A DNA stretch of 33,268 bases, taken from NCBI GenBank assembly GCA_020853095.1, contig JADYZN010000012.1, forward strand, positions 1-33,268. The letters run 5' to 3'. Within the stretch, counting starts at the first letter, position 1. Each line of letters starts with the position of its first letter. This document shows, in pieces, positions 1 to 8,005 of the stretch. Position numbers and translations under genes: made by a program. This DNA is from Phycisphaerales bacterium (lineage in GTDB: Bacteria; Planctomycetota; Phycisphaerae; Tepidisphaerales; Tepidisphaeraceae). Below the pieces are notes generated by a model that saw only the letters and a program-made list of their open reading frames with translations, was not told the origin of the DNA and did no database searches.

Positions 1-3000
1 CGACTGCGGCGAGTAATCCGCTCCCGGCTCGGCCGTGCCCGAAAGGGTGTAGTAGACCGTCAGGGCCGAACTGTACTGGCCCGAGCGGGTGAAGGTGAAA
101 GTCAGGGGGTTTTCGGTATCGCCCTCAGTCGTGCTGGAGGTGGATACCGTAACGTCGACCATGGGGATGGGATCCGACTCCTCCTGGTCCGGAGCGGGCG
201 ACCAGCGTTCCAAACCCCAGGTGACGCCGCCGCTGTTGTCATCATAGGGATCGTCTACGAGATAAACCTCGATGGCGCCCCCGGGGTGATCAAAGGCCAG
301 ATACTGGCCTTGTGCCGCATTGCTGGCCGCCGATGCTGAGTTGTAGGGGTAAACCGCTATGCTCCCGACTCCCGATCCGTTGGAAACAAAGCTGCCGCCG
401 ACACCCCATTGCTCGCTGGAATATTTATAAAAATTAATCGCACCGCTCTGATGCTTCACGCGATAACGGCCGGGATTGAACGTGCCAAAGCTATGGTGCG
501 CCGCGGAAGAAATGCTCGGGCTGGCAGTGGTGCCGGTGTCCACCCATTCTCCCTCTTCCTGACTCTCTGGATCTTCCAATTCCAAAGTGGTGGCGCTGCT
601 GGTGTTCGAATAACCCGAGTTGTTTCCACTGACGGCCGCCCGCACTCGGTAGGCATAAGCGGTTTCGGCAAACAGCCCCACATCCGAATAATAGCGGGCA
701 TTGGCGTCGAGGGTGGCGATGGTCGAAAAAGCCGACTGCGGATCATCCGACAACCGCCGCTCGACGACGTGGGCGGTTTCATGACTGGAATTGTCCGTCC
801 AGTGCAGGTTGATCTCGCCGTAAGAAACCGCGCTGGCGCTCAGGTTGGTGGGCGCGGCCGGCGCGGTGGTGGCGCTGGTCGAAGCGCTGTAGCTCCCCGC
901 GCCGTTGTTGTTGTAGGCGCTGACGCGGTAGTATCGGTGCATCCCTTCGCTCATGCTGCCATCGGTGTAGGTCGTGCCGGTGATGGAATCTGCCAGCAGT
1001 TCCCAATCCAAGCCATCGGGACTTTGCTGGAGGGTGTATTCGGCAGCGCCATCCACGGCATCCCATTGCAACGAAATGGACGAGGTGCTTTGCGCCTGGG
1101 CGGTTAGTCCCGTGGGAGCGGTGGCCAACAGGGCGACGGTGGCGAGATTGGAGGGGTTGGACTGGCCATCGCCGGTGTAGGCGGCGGCGTAATAATAGTG
1201 GCGATTCACCGGGTTCAGGCCGTCGATCGAGGTGGAACGGGCGCTGCCGTTGAGGTCCTTGACCAGGCTCCAAGTGTCGCCGCCGTCGATGCTTTGATAG
1301 ATGCGAAACCCATCGGCCGTGCCGCCATAACTCCAGGTGAGGTTAATTTGATGCACGGAAGCGGCCAAGGCCGTGAGATTCTGTGGGATGGCAATGGAAT
1401 TGTTCGCCGGAAGTTCAACCGGCGGATTTTGCGGATCTTCGGGAACTTCCGTCAAGGCGACGGTATCCGCCACGTTGAGGCGGACGTTGTCGAATTCCAC
1501 CTGGCGATGGTGGCCGTCGGTGTTGGCTTTGCCGACCAGCCGAATTTCCAGGGCGCTGCCGACATGGAGGTCGTTGGGCGCCACGGCATAACTGACCGTG
1601 GAGGTGCGGTACGCGCCGCCGTTCAGAGAGAGGATGTCATTGTCCTCCGCCACCACCACGCCGCCGGCCAAAAGCTGAACCTTGTATCCCTGTGGTTCGG
1701 CGTTGGTCGGATAGCCCACATCCACGCTCAGGGTGTATGTCCTGCCGGCGGCCAGAGATTCACCAAGCACCTGTGAGAACGACGATTCATCGGTGATGCC
1801 GTCGGTTTCAAAATAAGCGACGTTGGCCCCTTCCGTGGCGGCGGGTATGAACCGATCCAGGGGAGGATTCCAGACGCCGACATTCACCCCGCTCGCGGCA
1901 TTGATCGTCCAGGAGGGAACGTCGCCGGTCGTCCAGCCATTGTCGCTCAGAGCGGGGTTTTCAAACCCCCAGTTGGGGCCGGTGAGGGAGCGGTCAAAGA
2001 AATGATTGACGACATTGGAGAAATCGGAACTGACGTTGGCCGAGCAGTTGCGTATCTTGTAATAAAACCGATGGCCGGATTCCAAATTGGTGTCAGAGAA
2101 AGCCTGGGAGGTGGTCGTGCCCGCCAGGGAATAAATTTTGTTGTCCGTGGATCGCCAGACTTCAAACCACCGGCCGGCGGCCGGGTGTCCGTTCCAGGCC
2201 AGGTCGACCGAATTGGCGCCCACGCCCGTGAGATTCAAATCCGTCGGCGCCAGCAGTTGCGTTGTCACGGTCGCCGTCTCTTCCACCGAGGGATCACTGG
2301 CAAAAGAGGTGATCAGCTTGTAGTCGTAGGTTGTCCCCTCATCCAGGCCCGTGTCAATGTAGGAAGTGGTCAGCGGATCGAGCGAATCCACCGTGGTGAA
2401 CGATCCTCCATGCGGGGCGCGTTGCAGGGTGTATCCGGTGATATCGCCGGTTTCCAGCGGCCAGACCAACCCCACCGAGATTTCAGAAAGGGCCATGGCG
2501 GTCAATTCCGCCGGCAGCCCCACGGGCGAGTTCTCGTACAGGTCTTCGACCTCGGTATCGCTCAAGCCATAATTGTAAAGGTGCACATCATCAATCGAGC
2601 CTTGGAACATCCGCTCGCCGATACCCCCGCTGGACCCGATCGACCAGGAGGCATCCACCGGCAGCGCGCCCACCGAATCAGTGCGGGAAAAACCCAGTAC
2701 ACCATTGCGGTAAATTTTCCAGGCCGTTCCATCGTACAAGCCGGTGATGTGCACCCACTGGCCGATGTCCGTCAGCGGCATGGGCATATCCGCCCCATGC
2801 GGAATTCCATCCCCCCAGGTGCCGACAACGTACACCGGCCCCTCTTCGGTTTCGGCTATCCGCAGCGTCACCTCGCCATTGGGCGCTATCCGATAGCCGT
2901 GAGCGATGATCGTGCGAAAGCCATCGGTCGCTTGCGGCTTGATCCAGGCCGAGAGTGTGACCTTGCCGGAGAGGTCCAATGAGGAAGAATTTCCCAGATC

Positions 3001-4284
3001 GACCAGATCGTTGTAGCCATCGAAATAAAGAGCATCGCCTTCATGCCCTTCACTCCACTGCGCGCGCCCGCCGATCACGCCATCGTTGTTAAAATCAGAA
3101 GTATCAAAAGCGGTGCTGCCGCCCCCCTCGTTAAGACGCCACCACCCCACCAATGCCGGGTCCGGATCCGGGTCCGGAAGAATCGGAAGGGCATCCAGCC
3201 GAACGTTATCAAATTCCACCTGCTTATAGGTCCCGGAGGATGCTTTGGCGATCAGGCGAATCTCCATCGCCTGCCCAAGTTGGCTGGGATTGGCGGAGGT
3301 GTTGAAGGTGAGGGAGGCCGTCTTCCAGCCGCCCTGGGTGAGGGTCATGGAATTGTCATCTTCCGCCAGCACCACGCCGCCCGCCAGGAGTTGAATTTTA
3401 TAGCCCTTGCCGGCCGTGGTATTGGGATATCCCACCTCCACCTTCAGTTCATAATGAGTGTTGGCGGCCAGGTTCTCGCCCAGCACCTGCGACAGCACTG
3501 CATCGGTGGAACTGCTGCTGGGCGTCTCCAGATAAGCAATGTTGGAACCTTCGGGTGCTTGCGGGCTGAAGTGACTGGCCGTGGCATTCCATACCCCGCC
3601 ATCTGACCCGCTGCCGGGCGTGATCGTCCAGCCGGGAACGGAATTGGTGGTGTAATTGTTATCGCTCAGCACCGGGTTTTCAAAGCCAAAGTTCGGGATC
3701 ACCACCGAATGGGCCACCGGCGCGGCATCCAGCCGAACATTGTCAAAATTCACCTGCTTGTCACTGACCGGGGAGACCGGGTCGGCCAACAGACGAATCT
3801 CCAACGGACTGCCCAGCTTCGCATGACCTGCCGGCGCGGTGAAGTGCACCACCGAAGTGGCCCAGCCACCGCTGGAAAGATTCAGCGAGTTGTTATCCTC
3901 TGCCAGCACCGATCCCCCGGCCAATAACTGCACCCGATAGGGATGGGCATTCATATCCAGCCTTCGGCCCACATCCACCGACAGCGTATAGGCGGTATTC
4001 GCCTCCAGATTCTGAGACAGCACCTGGGAGATGGAGGAGGTTCCGCCCGCGTTGTACGCATAGGCGATGTTGGATCCCTGCGGCGCCTGATTGGTGTAAT
4101 AACTCGTGGTGGGATTGAACACCCCCACGCCCGTGCCACTGTTGGAGATGGACGTCGTCCAATCAGCGATGGAATTGACCGTATAGTTTCCGTCGGTCAA
4201 TACCGGATCTTCAAATCCCGGATTCAATACGGTGACGCTGCTGAGCAGCCGCCGCTCTTCAAGTGTGTCAAAAAGTACGCCCAT
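1..4284 (-). CDS. Giant modular secreted/surface protein with LEPR-xLL-type N-terminus (3' end outside window)
   Basis: The frame is open from 4491 to the window edge with no stop, so the C-terminus is missing and at least 1428 codons remain from the start chosen here. The ATG at 4284 gives MGVLFDTLEERRLLSS, which resembles the LEPR-xLL motif found at the N-termini of planctomycete exported proteins. Upstream ATGs (4437, 4461, 4491) are possible, but the translation there does not look coding, and no clear Shine-Dalgarno settles the choice. Modules in order: two 'N-x-GFE-x-P ... FDNVRLDA' modules of about 165 residues (about 19-182 and 195-360), LamG-like (about 375-571, 'GWWRLNEGGGS'), two FN3 (about 588-765), a third GFE-P module (about 766-940), three FN3 (about 965-1225), an unassigned stretch, and the start of a Calx-beta domain (about 1373 on). 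Such modules suggest glycan binding or adhesion at the cell surface. The substrate is unknown. Confidence 0.85.
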   Translation of the reverse strand, partial: MGVLFDTLEERRLLSSVTVLNPGFEDPVLTDGNYTVNSIADWTTSISNSGTGVGVFNPTTSYYTNQAPQGSNIAYAYNAGGTSSISQVLSQNLEANTAYTLSVDVGRRLDMNAHPYRVQLLAGGSVLAEDNNSLNLSSGGWATSVVHFTAPAGHAKLGSPLEIRLLADPVSPVSDKQVNFDNVRLDAAPVAHSVVIPNFGFENPVLSDNNYTTNSVPGWTITPGSGSDGGVWNATASHFSPQAPEGSNIAYLETPSSSSTDAVLSQVLGENLAANTHYELKVEVGYPNTTAGKGYKIQLLAGGVVLAEDDNSMTLTQGGWKTASLTFNTSANPSQLGQAMEIRLIAKASSGTYKQVEFDNVRLDALPILPDPDPDPALVGWWRLNEGGGSTAFDTSDFNNDGVIGGRAQWSEGHEGDALYFDGYNDLVDLGNSSSLDLSGKVTLSAWIKPQATDGFRTIIAHGYRIAPNGEVTLRIAETEEGPVYVVGTWGDGIPHGADMPMPLTDIGQWVHITGLYDGTAWKIYRNGVLGFSRTDSVGALPVDASWSIGSSGGIGERMFQGSIDDVHLYNYGLSDTEVEDLYENSPVGLPAELTAMALSEISVGLVWPLETGDITGYTLQRAPHGGSFTTVDSLDPLTTSYIDTGLDEGTTYDYKLITSFASDPSVEETATVTTQLLAPTDLNLTGVGANSVDLAWNGHPAAGRWFEVWRSTDNKIYSLAGTTTSQAFSDTNLESGHRFYYKIRNCSANVSSDFSNVVNHFFDRSLTGPNWGFENPALSDNGWTTGDVPSWTINAASGVNVGVWNPPLDRFIPAATEGANVAYFETDGITDESSFSQVLGESLAAGRTYTLSVDVGYPTNAEPQGYKVQLLAGGVVVAEDNDILSLNGGAYRTSTVSYAVAPNDLHVGSALEIRLVGKANTDGHHRQVEFDNVRLNVADTVALTEVPEDPQNPPVELPANNSIAIPQNLTALAASVHQINLTWSYGGTADGFRIYQSIDGGDTWSLVKDLNGSARSTSIDGLNPVNRHYYYAAAYTGDGQSNPSNLATVALLATAPTGLTAQAQSTSSISLQWDAVDGAAEYTLQQSPDGLDWELLADSITGTTYTDGSMSEGMHRYYRVSAYNNNGAGSYSASTSATTAPAAPTNLSASAVSYGEINLHWTDNSSHETAHVVERRLSDDPQSAFSTIATLDANARYYSDVGLFAETAYAYRVRAAVSGNNSGYSNTSSATTLELEDPESQEEGEWVDTGTTASPSISSAAHHSFGTFNPGRYRVKHQSGAINFYKYSSEQWGVGGSFVSNGSGVGSIAVYPYNSASAASNAAQGQYLAFDHPGGAIEVYLVDDPYDDNSGGVTWGLERWSPAPDQEESDPIPMVDVTVSTSSTTEGDTENPLTFTFTRSGQYSSALTVYYTLSGTAEPGADYSPQS

Positions 4285-4944
4285 CGAACGAGGTCTTGAT
4301 GATTTTTGTCCGGAAAACCCGCGAGTGAACTCGCCCAAGATTGAAAAACCAAACAGGTCCACCCCGAATCTGAAATGCTCAGATGTCCAGGCCCCATTCG
4401 TGTCCCAACTAGCACCCAAAAGAAATGCATTCACCATGGCCCCGATCCCCAGTCCCCGCATCAAGCGGAAATAAATGTGTGATTGAAACATACTCCCGTG
4501 CGGGCCATCACGTCAACAAAATTTTCAACAAATCCACCGGACTTGATGAATCATCCCGGCAGGCAACGCGGTCATCCTGAGTGAACGTGAATCATCTCAA
4601 CTATCCTTCGCGGAAACGGTCGTGGTGACACGCTTCATCGGATGGGAACAGGGACGAGATCTTGACTCATATCACTCCGTTCTTGGTCGGCAAGTCAATA
4701 ATTGGTTGAAAGCTTCCGCGGTGCGAACCCTGGAGGGCGTCGCTCCGCGACGCGGGGATGTTGGGATGTCGGGATTTCGGGAGGGTGGGACGTGTTGGTG
4801 AATGGGTGGTTCGGGGTGAATTCGGCGGCGGAGGACCGCCCCCCTCCAAACATCTCCGGACGAACGGTGGGTTATGGGAACATGCGGGGGCCGATAACCG
4901 GGAAGCGGGGTTTTTCGCTTGAAAAAAGGGGGGGCGGGGTCAAA
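4285..4944. other. Intergenic stretch without a confident gene
   Basis: No convincing coding region is seen between the modular protein and the tandem repeat. Positions 4285-4491 are open in the frame of the leftward gene and could belong to it if it starts further upstream. A perfect 7-bp stem with a 3-base loop (GCGTCGC-TCC-GCGACGC) lies at 4737-4753. G-rich runs follow at about 4760-4800 and 4920-4940. The promoter of the leftward gene should lie here, but no clear -35/-10 pair stands out. Confidence 0.5.
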
Positions 4945-5226
4945 CATGTGCGGATTCGCGCCAAACGTGTGCGGATTTGCACCGAACGTGTGCGGATTTG
5001 CACCGAACGTGTGAAGATTCGCATCGAACGTGTGAAGATTCACGCCAAACGTGTGAAGATTCGCACTGAAAGTGTAACGATTCACGCCAAATGTGTGCAG
5101 ATTCGCACTGAAAGTGTAACGATTCACGCCAAATGTGTGCGGATTCGCACCGAACGTGTAACGATTCGTGCCAAACGTGTGAAGTTTGGGTTCAAACATC
5201 CCGGCAGGGGATGTCAAAGATGGCAT
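4672..5226 (-). CDS. Possible heptad-repeat protein encoded by the 21-bp tandem repeat
   Basis: An open frame of 184 codons on the minus strand runs through the whole 21-bp repeat and reads it as twelve heptads of the type F-G-A-N-P-H-T. Across the 12 units, Phe is invariant, Asn and the last Thr are kept in 11, and the sixth position is always His or Tyr. Many unit-to-unit differences are silent in this frame (TTT/TTC, GCA/GCG, ACG/ACA/ACT). That hints at protein-level constraint but does not prove it. The plus strand is also open across the repeat, because 21 is a multiple of three. No signal peptide, recognised domain or clear ribosome-binding site is seen. It may simply be an open but untranslated minisatellite. 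Confidence 0.25.
   Translation of the reverse strand: MPSLTSPAGMFEPKLHTFGTNRYTFGANPHTFGVNRYTFSANLHTFGVNRYTFSANLHTFGVNLHTFDANLHTFGANPHTFGANPHTFGANPHMFDPAPPFFKRKTPLPGYRPPHVPITHRSSGDVWRGAVLRRRIHPEPPIHQHVPPSRNPDIPTSPRRGATPSRVRTAEAFNQLLTCRPRTE
4737..4753. repeat. Short perfect hairpin GCGTCGC-TCC-GCGACGC
   Basis: Seven-base arms are perfectly complementary around a TCC loop. There is no T-run on either side, so it is unlikely to be an intrinsic terminator. A similar GAGCGACGC string closes the window at its right end (33260-33268), so it may be part of a dispersed palindromic sequence. That link is inference. Confidence 0.4.
4945..5196. repeat. Tandem repeat, 12 units of 21 bp
   Basis: Twelve contiguous 21-bp units with consensus close to CGTGTGCGGATTCGCACCGAA and no spacers. 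Units 2 and 3 (4966-5007) are identical, and units 7 and 9 (5071-5091, 5113-5133) are identical. Units 7-10 form a higher-order 42-bp duplication. The last unit (5176-5196) is the most diverged. Variation is concentrated at the first base of the unit, at the CGG/AAG/ACG/CAG triplet and at the ACC/GCC triplet. Every unit is exactly 21 bp, so any frame through it stays in register. This is a minisatellite-type array. It is not CRISPR, which needs unique spacers between repeats. Confidence 0.95.
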
Positions 5227-5257
5227 TCATTCCCTGGGGAGGGAGGAAGATGGGTTT

Positions 5258-5421
5258 GACACAGAGACACAGAGGCGCAGAGAAAAAAGAGAGAATGGCG
5301 GCTTCCGCGCTGTGGACCATTGGGTCCGATCCATTCAATCATCAAAATAAATGGGCGTAGGGGTGCGAGCCACGGGTTTATCTTCTCCGTGTCTCTGTGT
5401 CTCTGTGGCACATTCATTCCT
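5258..5421. repeat. Inverted-repeat-bounded element, copy 1
   Basis: The element starts with CACAGAGACACAGAGG and ends with the inverse, CTCTGTGTCTCTGTGG. Its 24-base ends match as inverted repeats with three mismatches. The core includes GCTTCCGCGCTGTGGACC followed by ATTGGGTCCG, then a GCCACGGGTTT stretch, all shared with the copy at 6751-6939 in the same orientation. It encodes no transposase. This resembles a small non-autonomous MITE-like or dispersed intergenic repeat. CACAGAGACACAGAG-type sequences are, to my knowledge, scattered between genes in several bacterial phyla. Confidence 0.8.
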
Positions 5422-5447
5422 GATCCTCGCGACCGGTGTGGCGCATC

Positions 5448-5469
5448 GGCCGGTCAAGGGTTGACGGCC
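5448..5469 (-). terminator. Possible weak hairpin terminator after the aminotransferase gene
   Basis: Just downstream of the aminotransferase stop (on the minus strand) is an imperfect hairpin: GTCAA-ggg-TTGAC extended by GGCC on both sides with one bulged base. No T-run follows, so at best it is a non-canonical terminator or transcript-end stabiliser. Confidence 0.25.
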
Positions 5470-5470
5470 A

Positions 5471-6616
5471 TCAAAACAGGCCGCCGAGGATTTTTTGGGC
5501 CGCGGCGACGCCGGCGCCGAAGGGGGCGGGTTTGCCCAGGGCCTTGATCACGTGTTCGATGGCGGCGACGACCGCCAGGGCGTCGTAGGCGTCGGTGTAA
5601 CCCATGTGGTTGACGCGGAAGATCTGCCCTTCCATCGTCCCCTGCCCGCCGGCGATGTGGATGTTGTGTTTGCTCTTGAGCAGGCCGCGGAATTCCTTGT
5701 CAACGATACCCTGCGGATAGCGGATGGCGCTGACCGAGTCGGCCGGCTGTTGGCTGAACAGTTCAAAACCCAGGGCCTTCATGCCCTGACGGAACGATTC
5801 GGCGACGGTGTGCGTCCGTTTCCAGACCCCTTCGAGGGTTTCCTCCTTCACCATGTTCAAGCTGACCCGCAGCGCCTCGATCAGGGTGTTGGCGGGGGTG
5901 AAGGGGGTGTCCCCATCGGCCAGGCTCTTTTTGTACTTCTTGAGGTCCAGGTAAAAATCCTGGCGCGATTTGTTTTTGTCCACCGCGGCCCAGGCGCGCT
6001 CGGAGAGGGAGACAAACGCCAGCCCCGGCGGCAGCATCAGCGCCTTCTGGCTGCCGGTGATGGCCACATCCACCCCCCAGGCATCCATCTTGAAGGGCAT
6101 CGCCCCGATGCTGGTGATCCCATCCACGATCAAAAGGGTTTCGCCGGATGCGCGGATGACCTTGCCGATCGCCTCCAGGTCGCAGGTGGTGGCGGTGCTG
6201 GTCTCGGAATGGACCAGGATGACCGCGTCGTAGCGGGTGGATTTCAATTCCTGCGCGATCTGGTCGGGGCTGACGTGCTGGCCGTACTCCAGTTTCAATT
6301 CCTTGACGTCGATGCCGTAGGTTTTGCAGACCTGCGCCCAGCGCTCGGCGAATTTGCCGTTGCTGATGTTGAGGACCTTCTGGCCGGGGGCGATGGTGTT
6401 GACGATCCCCGCCTCGGCGGCGGCCGTCCCCGATCCGGTGATGGTGTGGACCATCGAGGTCGTCTGGTAGACGTATTGAAGCAGCGACTGCACCTCCTTG
6501 AACATCGCCCGGAACTCGCCGGTGCGGTGGTGATGAACGGGCTTGGCCAGCTCCAGCAACGTGGCTTCGGGAACGCTGGTGGGGCCGGGGGTGAACAGGC
6601 GGTATTTCATCAACAT
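5471..6616 (-). CDS. Class V PLP-dependent aminotransferase (serine-pyruvate / alanine-glyoxylate type)
   Basis: 381 residues, the usual length for this family. It opens with YRLFTPGPTSVP, the hallmark N-terminus of alanine-glyoxylate/serine-pyruvate aminotransferases. PLP-site features are visible: the GSGTAAAEA loop (about 61-69), HSETSTAT (about 136-143), Asp165 in VDGITSIGA for the pyridine nitrogen, and GSQKALM with the predicted Schiff-base lysine K191. It probably moves an amino group between a small amino acid such as serine or alanine and glyoxylate, pyruvate or a related oxo-acid. The exact substrates cannot be read from sequence. The ATG at 6616 is favoured by AAGGA six bases upstream; the ATG at 6610 is the alternative. 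The frame stays open upstream into the repeat copy at 6751-6939, but that part is not protein-like. It stands alone between two repeat copies. Confidence 0.9.
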   Translation of the reverse strand: MLMKYRLFTPGPTSVPEATLLELAKPVHHHRTGEFRAMFKEVQSLLQYVYQTTSMVHTITGSGTAAAEAGIVNTIAPGQKVLNISNGKFAERWAQVCKTYGIDVKELKLEYGQHVSPDQIAQELKSTRYDAVILVHSETSTATTCDLEAIGKVIRASGETLLIVDGITSIGAMPFKMDAWGVDVAITGSQKALMLPPGLAFVSLSERAWAAVDKNKSRQDFYLDLKKYKKSLADGDTPFTPANTLIEALRVSLNMVKEETLEGVWKRTHTVAESFRQGMKALGFELFSQQPADSVSAIRYPQGIVDKEFRGLLKSKHNIHIAGGQGTMEGQIFRVNHMGYTDAYDALAVVAAIEHVIKALGKPAPFGAGVAAAQKILGGLF

Positions 6617-6750
6617 ATAAGGTCCTTGCGGTTCAAAAAGTCGAAGGATCATCTCTATCGGAGAATGGGGAAAATTGCAAGTTGGGGTCGTCGCAATTTC
6701 GGGCGAATGAACGCGGTCGGGTGTTTGGCGCGTGGGGAAAACAGAGGTGA

Positions 6751-6939
6751 GCCACGGAGACACAGAGCCACAGAGACACAGAGATATACAGACACAGGGA
6801 AGAAAGAGAAAATTGCAGCTTCCGCGCTGTGGACCATTGGGTCCGGTGCATTCCATCATCAAACTAAAAGGTCCGCGAGGCGCAAGCCACGGGTTTTTCC
6901 TCTCCGTGTCTCTGTGTCTCCGTGGCACATTCCTTCCTT
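6751..6939. repeat. Inverted-repeat-bounded element, copy 2
   Basis: The same element as at 5258-5421, in the same orientation. The termini GCCACGGAGACACAGAG and its exact inverse are a perfect 17-bp inverted repeat. The left arm is longer than in copy 1 because an extra CACAGAG-rich tract is inserted. The core is strongly similar to copy 1 (identical over GCTTCCGCGCTGTGGACC and the ten bases after it), with scattered substitutions elsewhere. It sits in the short space between the divergently arranged aminotransferase and rsmH genes, so any promoters for either gene must lie in or next to it. Confidence 0.85.
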
Positions 6940-7023
6940 AAAGCCACAGACCCTGCGAGGAGGTCATCGCTCCGGGATGGCGGGGGTGAAGCGGGGGGGT
7001 GGGTGCGGGTACACTGGCAGGTT

Positions 7024-7935
7024 ATGGAATCAATCGTCAGCGGGCACGATCCGGTGTTGTTGGAAGAGACGTTGCACTGGCTAGACCTTCGGCCGGGGCA
7101 GGTGGTGGTCGATTGCACGCTGGGGCGGGGGGGGCATGCGCGGGAGATGGCATCGCGGCTGGGGAGGGAGGGGCTGCTGATCGGGCTGGATGTGGACCCG
7201 CGCAACCTGGAATTCGCACAGGGCCGGCTGAAGGATGTTCCTTGTCAGGTGAGGTTGTTTCACGCCAATTTCGCGGAATTGAGGGATGTTCTGGAACAAA
7301 CCGGCCTGAAAGAGGTCGATGCCATCCTGGCGGACCTGGGGATCAGCACCAACCAACTGTTCGATGCCCGGTATGGATTGTCCTTCGCGCAGCCGATGCC
7401 GCTGGACATGCGGATCGACCCGCGGTTGCGTCGATCGGCGGCGGATATTGTCAATTCCATCAGGGAGGAAGCGCTGGCGGACGTCCTATATGAACTGGCG
7501 CAGGAACGGTATTCGCGGCGAATCGCCAGAAACATTGTGGAAGCGAGGCGCATTTCGCCGATCACCACTACGGAGCGACTGGCCGACCTGGTGCGGCGGG
7601 CGTATGCCTCGCGGGGTGGTTCGCACGAGCGGATCGACCCGGCGACGCGGACGTTCCTGGCTTTGCGCATGGCGGTGAACGAGGAGATCCCCAATTTGCG
7701 GGCGTTGTTGAAGGAGGCGCCCGGATTTCTGGGAAACGGTGGCAGGCTGGCGATCATCAGCTTTCAGTCCACCGAGGATCGACTGGTGAAGCAGGCGTTT
7801 CGGTCGGCGGAGCAGACCGGGCAGGCGAAGATATTGACCCCCAAGCCCATCTGTCCCACCGAGGCCGAGACATCCGCCAACCCCCGCAGCCGATCGGCCA
7901 GACTCCGTGTGATGCAAAAGTCGGGCCGGTCCTGA
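7024..7935 (+). CDS. rsmH: 16S rRNA (cytosine-1402-N4)-methyltransferase RsmH
   Basis: 303 residues, typical for RsmH (MraW), which N4-methylates C1402 in the decoding centre of 16S rRNA using S-adenosylmethionine. The N-terminus HDPVLLEETL matches the family's 'H-x-PVLL-x-E'. The SAM site reads DCTLGRGGHA, and further family motifs are ILADLGIS, the FLALRMAVN region and a C-terminal PTEAETSANPRSRSARLR. The ATG at 7024 is chosen because it gives the canonical family N-terminus; an open frame upstream back to 6922 runs into repeat sequence. It heads a plus-strand cluster with a LysM protein, an ftsL-like gene and ftsI, as in the dcw (mra) cluster of many bacteria. The usual mraZ upstream is absent. 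Confidence 0.95.
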   Translation: MESIVSGHDPVLLEETLHWLDLRPGQVVVDCTLGRGGHAREMASRLGREGLLIGLDVDPRNLEFAQGRLKDVPCQVRLFHANFAELRDVLEQTGLKEVDAILADLGISTNQLFDARYGLSFAQPMPLDMRIDPRLRRSAADIVNSIREEALADVLYELAQERYSRRIARNIVEARRISPITTTERLADLVRRAYASRGGSHERIDPATRTFLALRMAVNEEIPNLRALLKEAPGFLGNGGRLAIISFQSTEDRLVKQAFRSAEQTGQAKILTPKPICPTEAETSANPRSRSARLRVMQKSGRS

Positions 7936-8005
7936 GGCGTTGGGTGCTTCAAGCGGGAGCGGCGGAACAACGGACCAACGGAGCACCCGCAAGGACAAGT
8001 CGGAC

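Noticed and set aside
4945-5196. CRISPR array
   Set aside because: Units are contiguous without unique spacers, and no cas genes are present. This is a tandem repeat.
5495-7084. Long plus-strand open frame of 529 codons opposite the aminotransferase gene
   Set aside because: It is antisense to a gene with clear PLP-enzyme motifs. High GC keeps the opposite strand free of stops, and the translation shows no motif.
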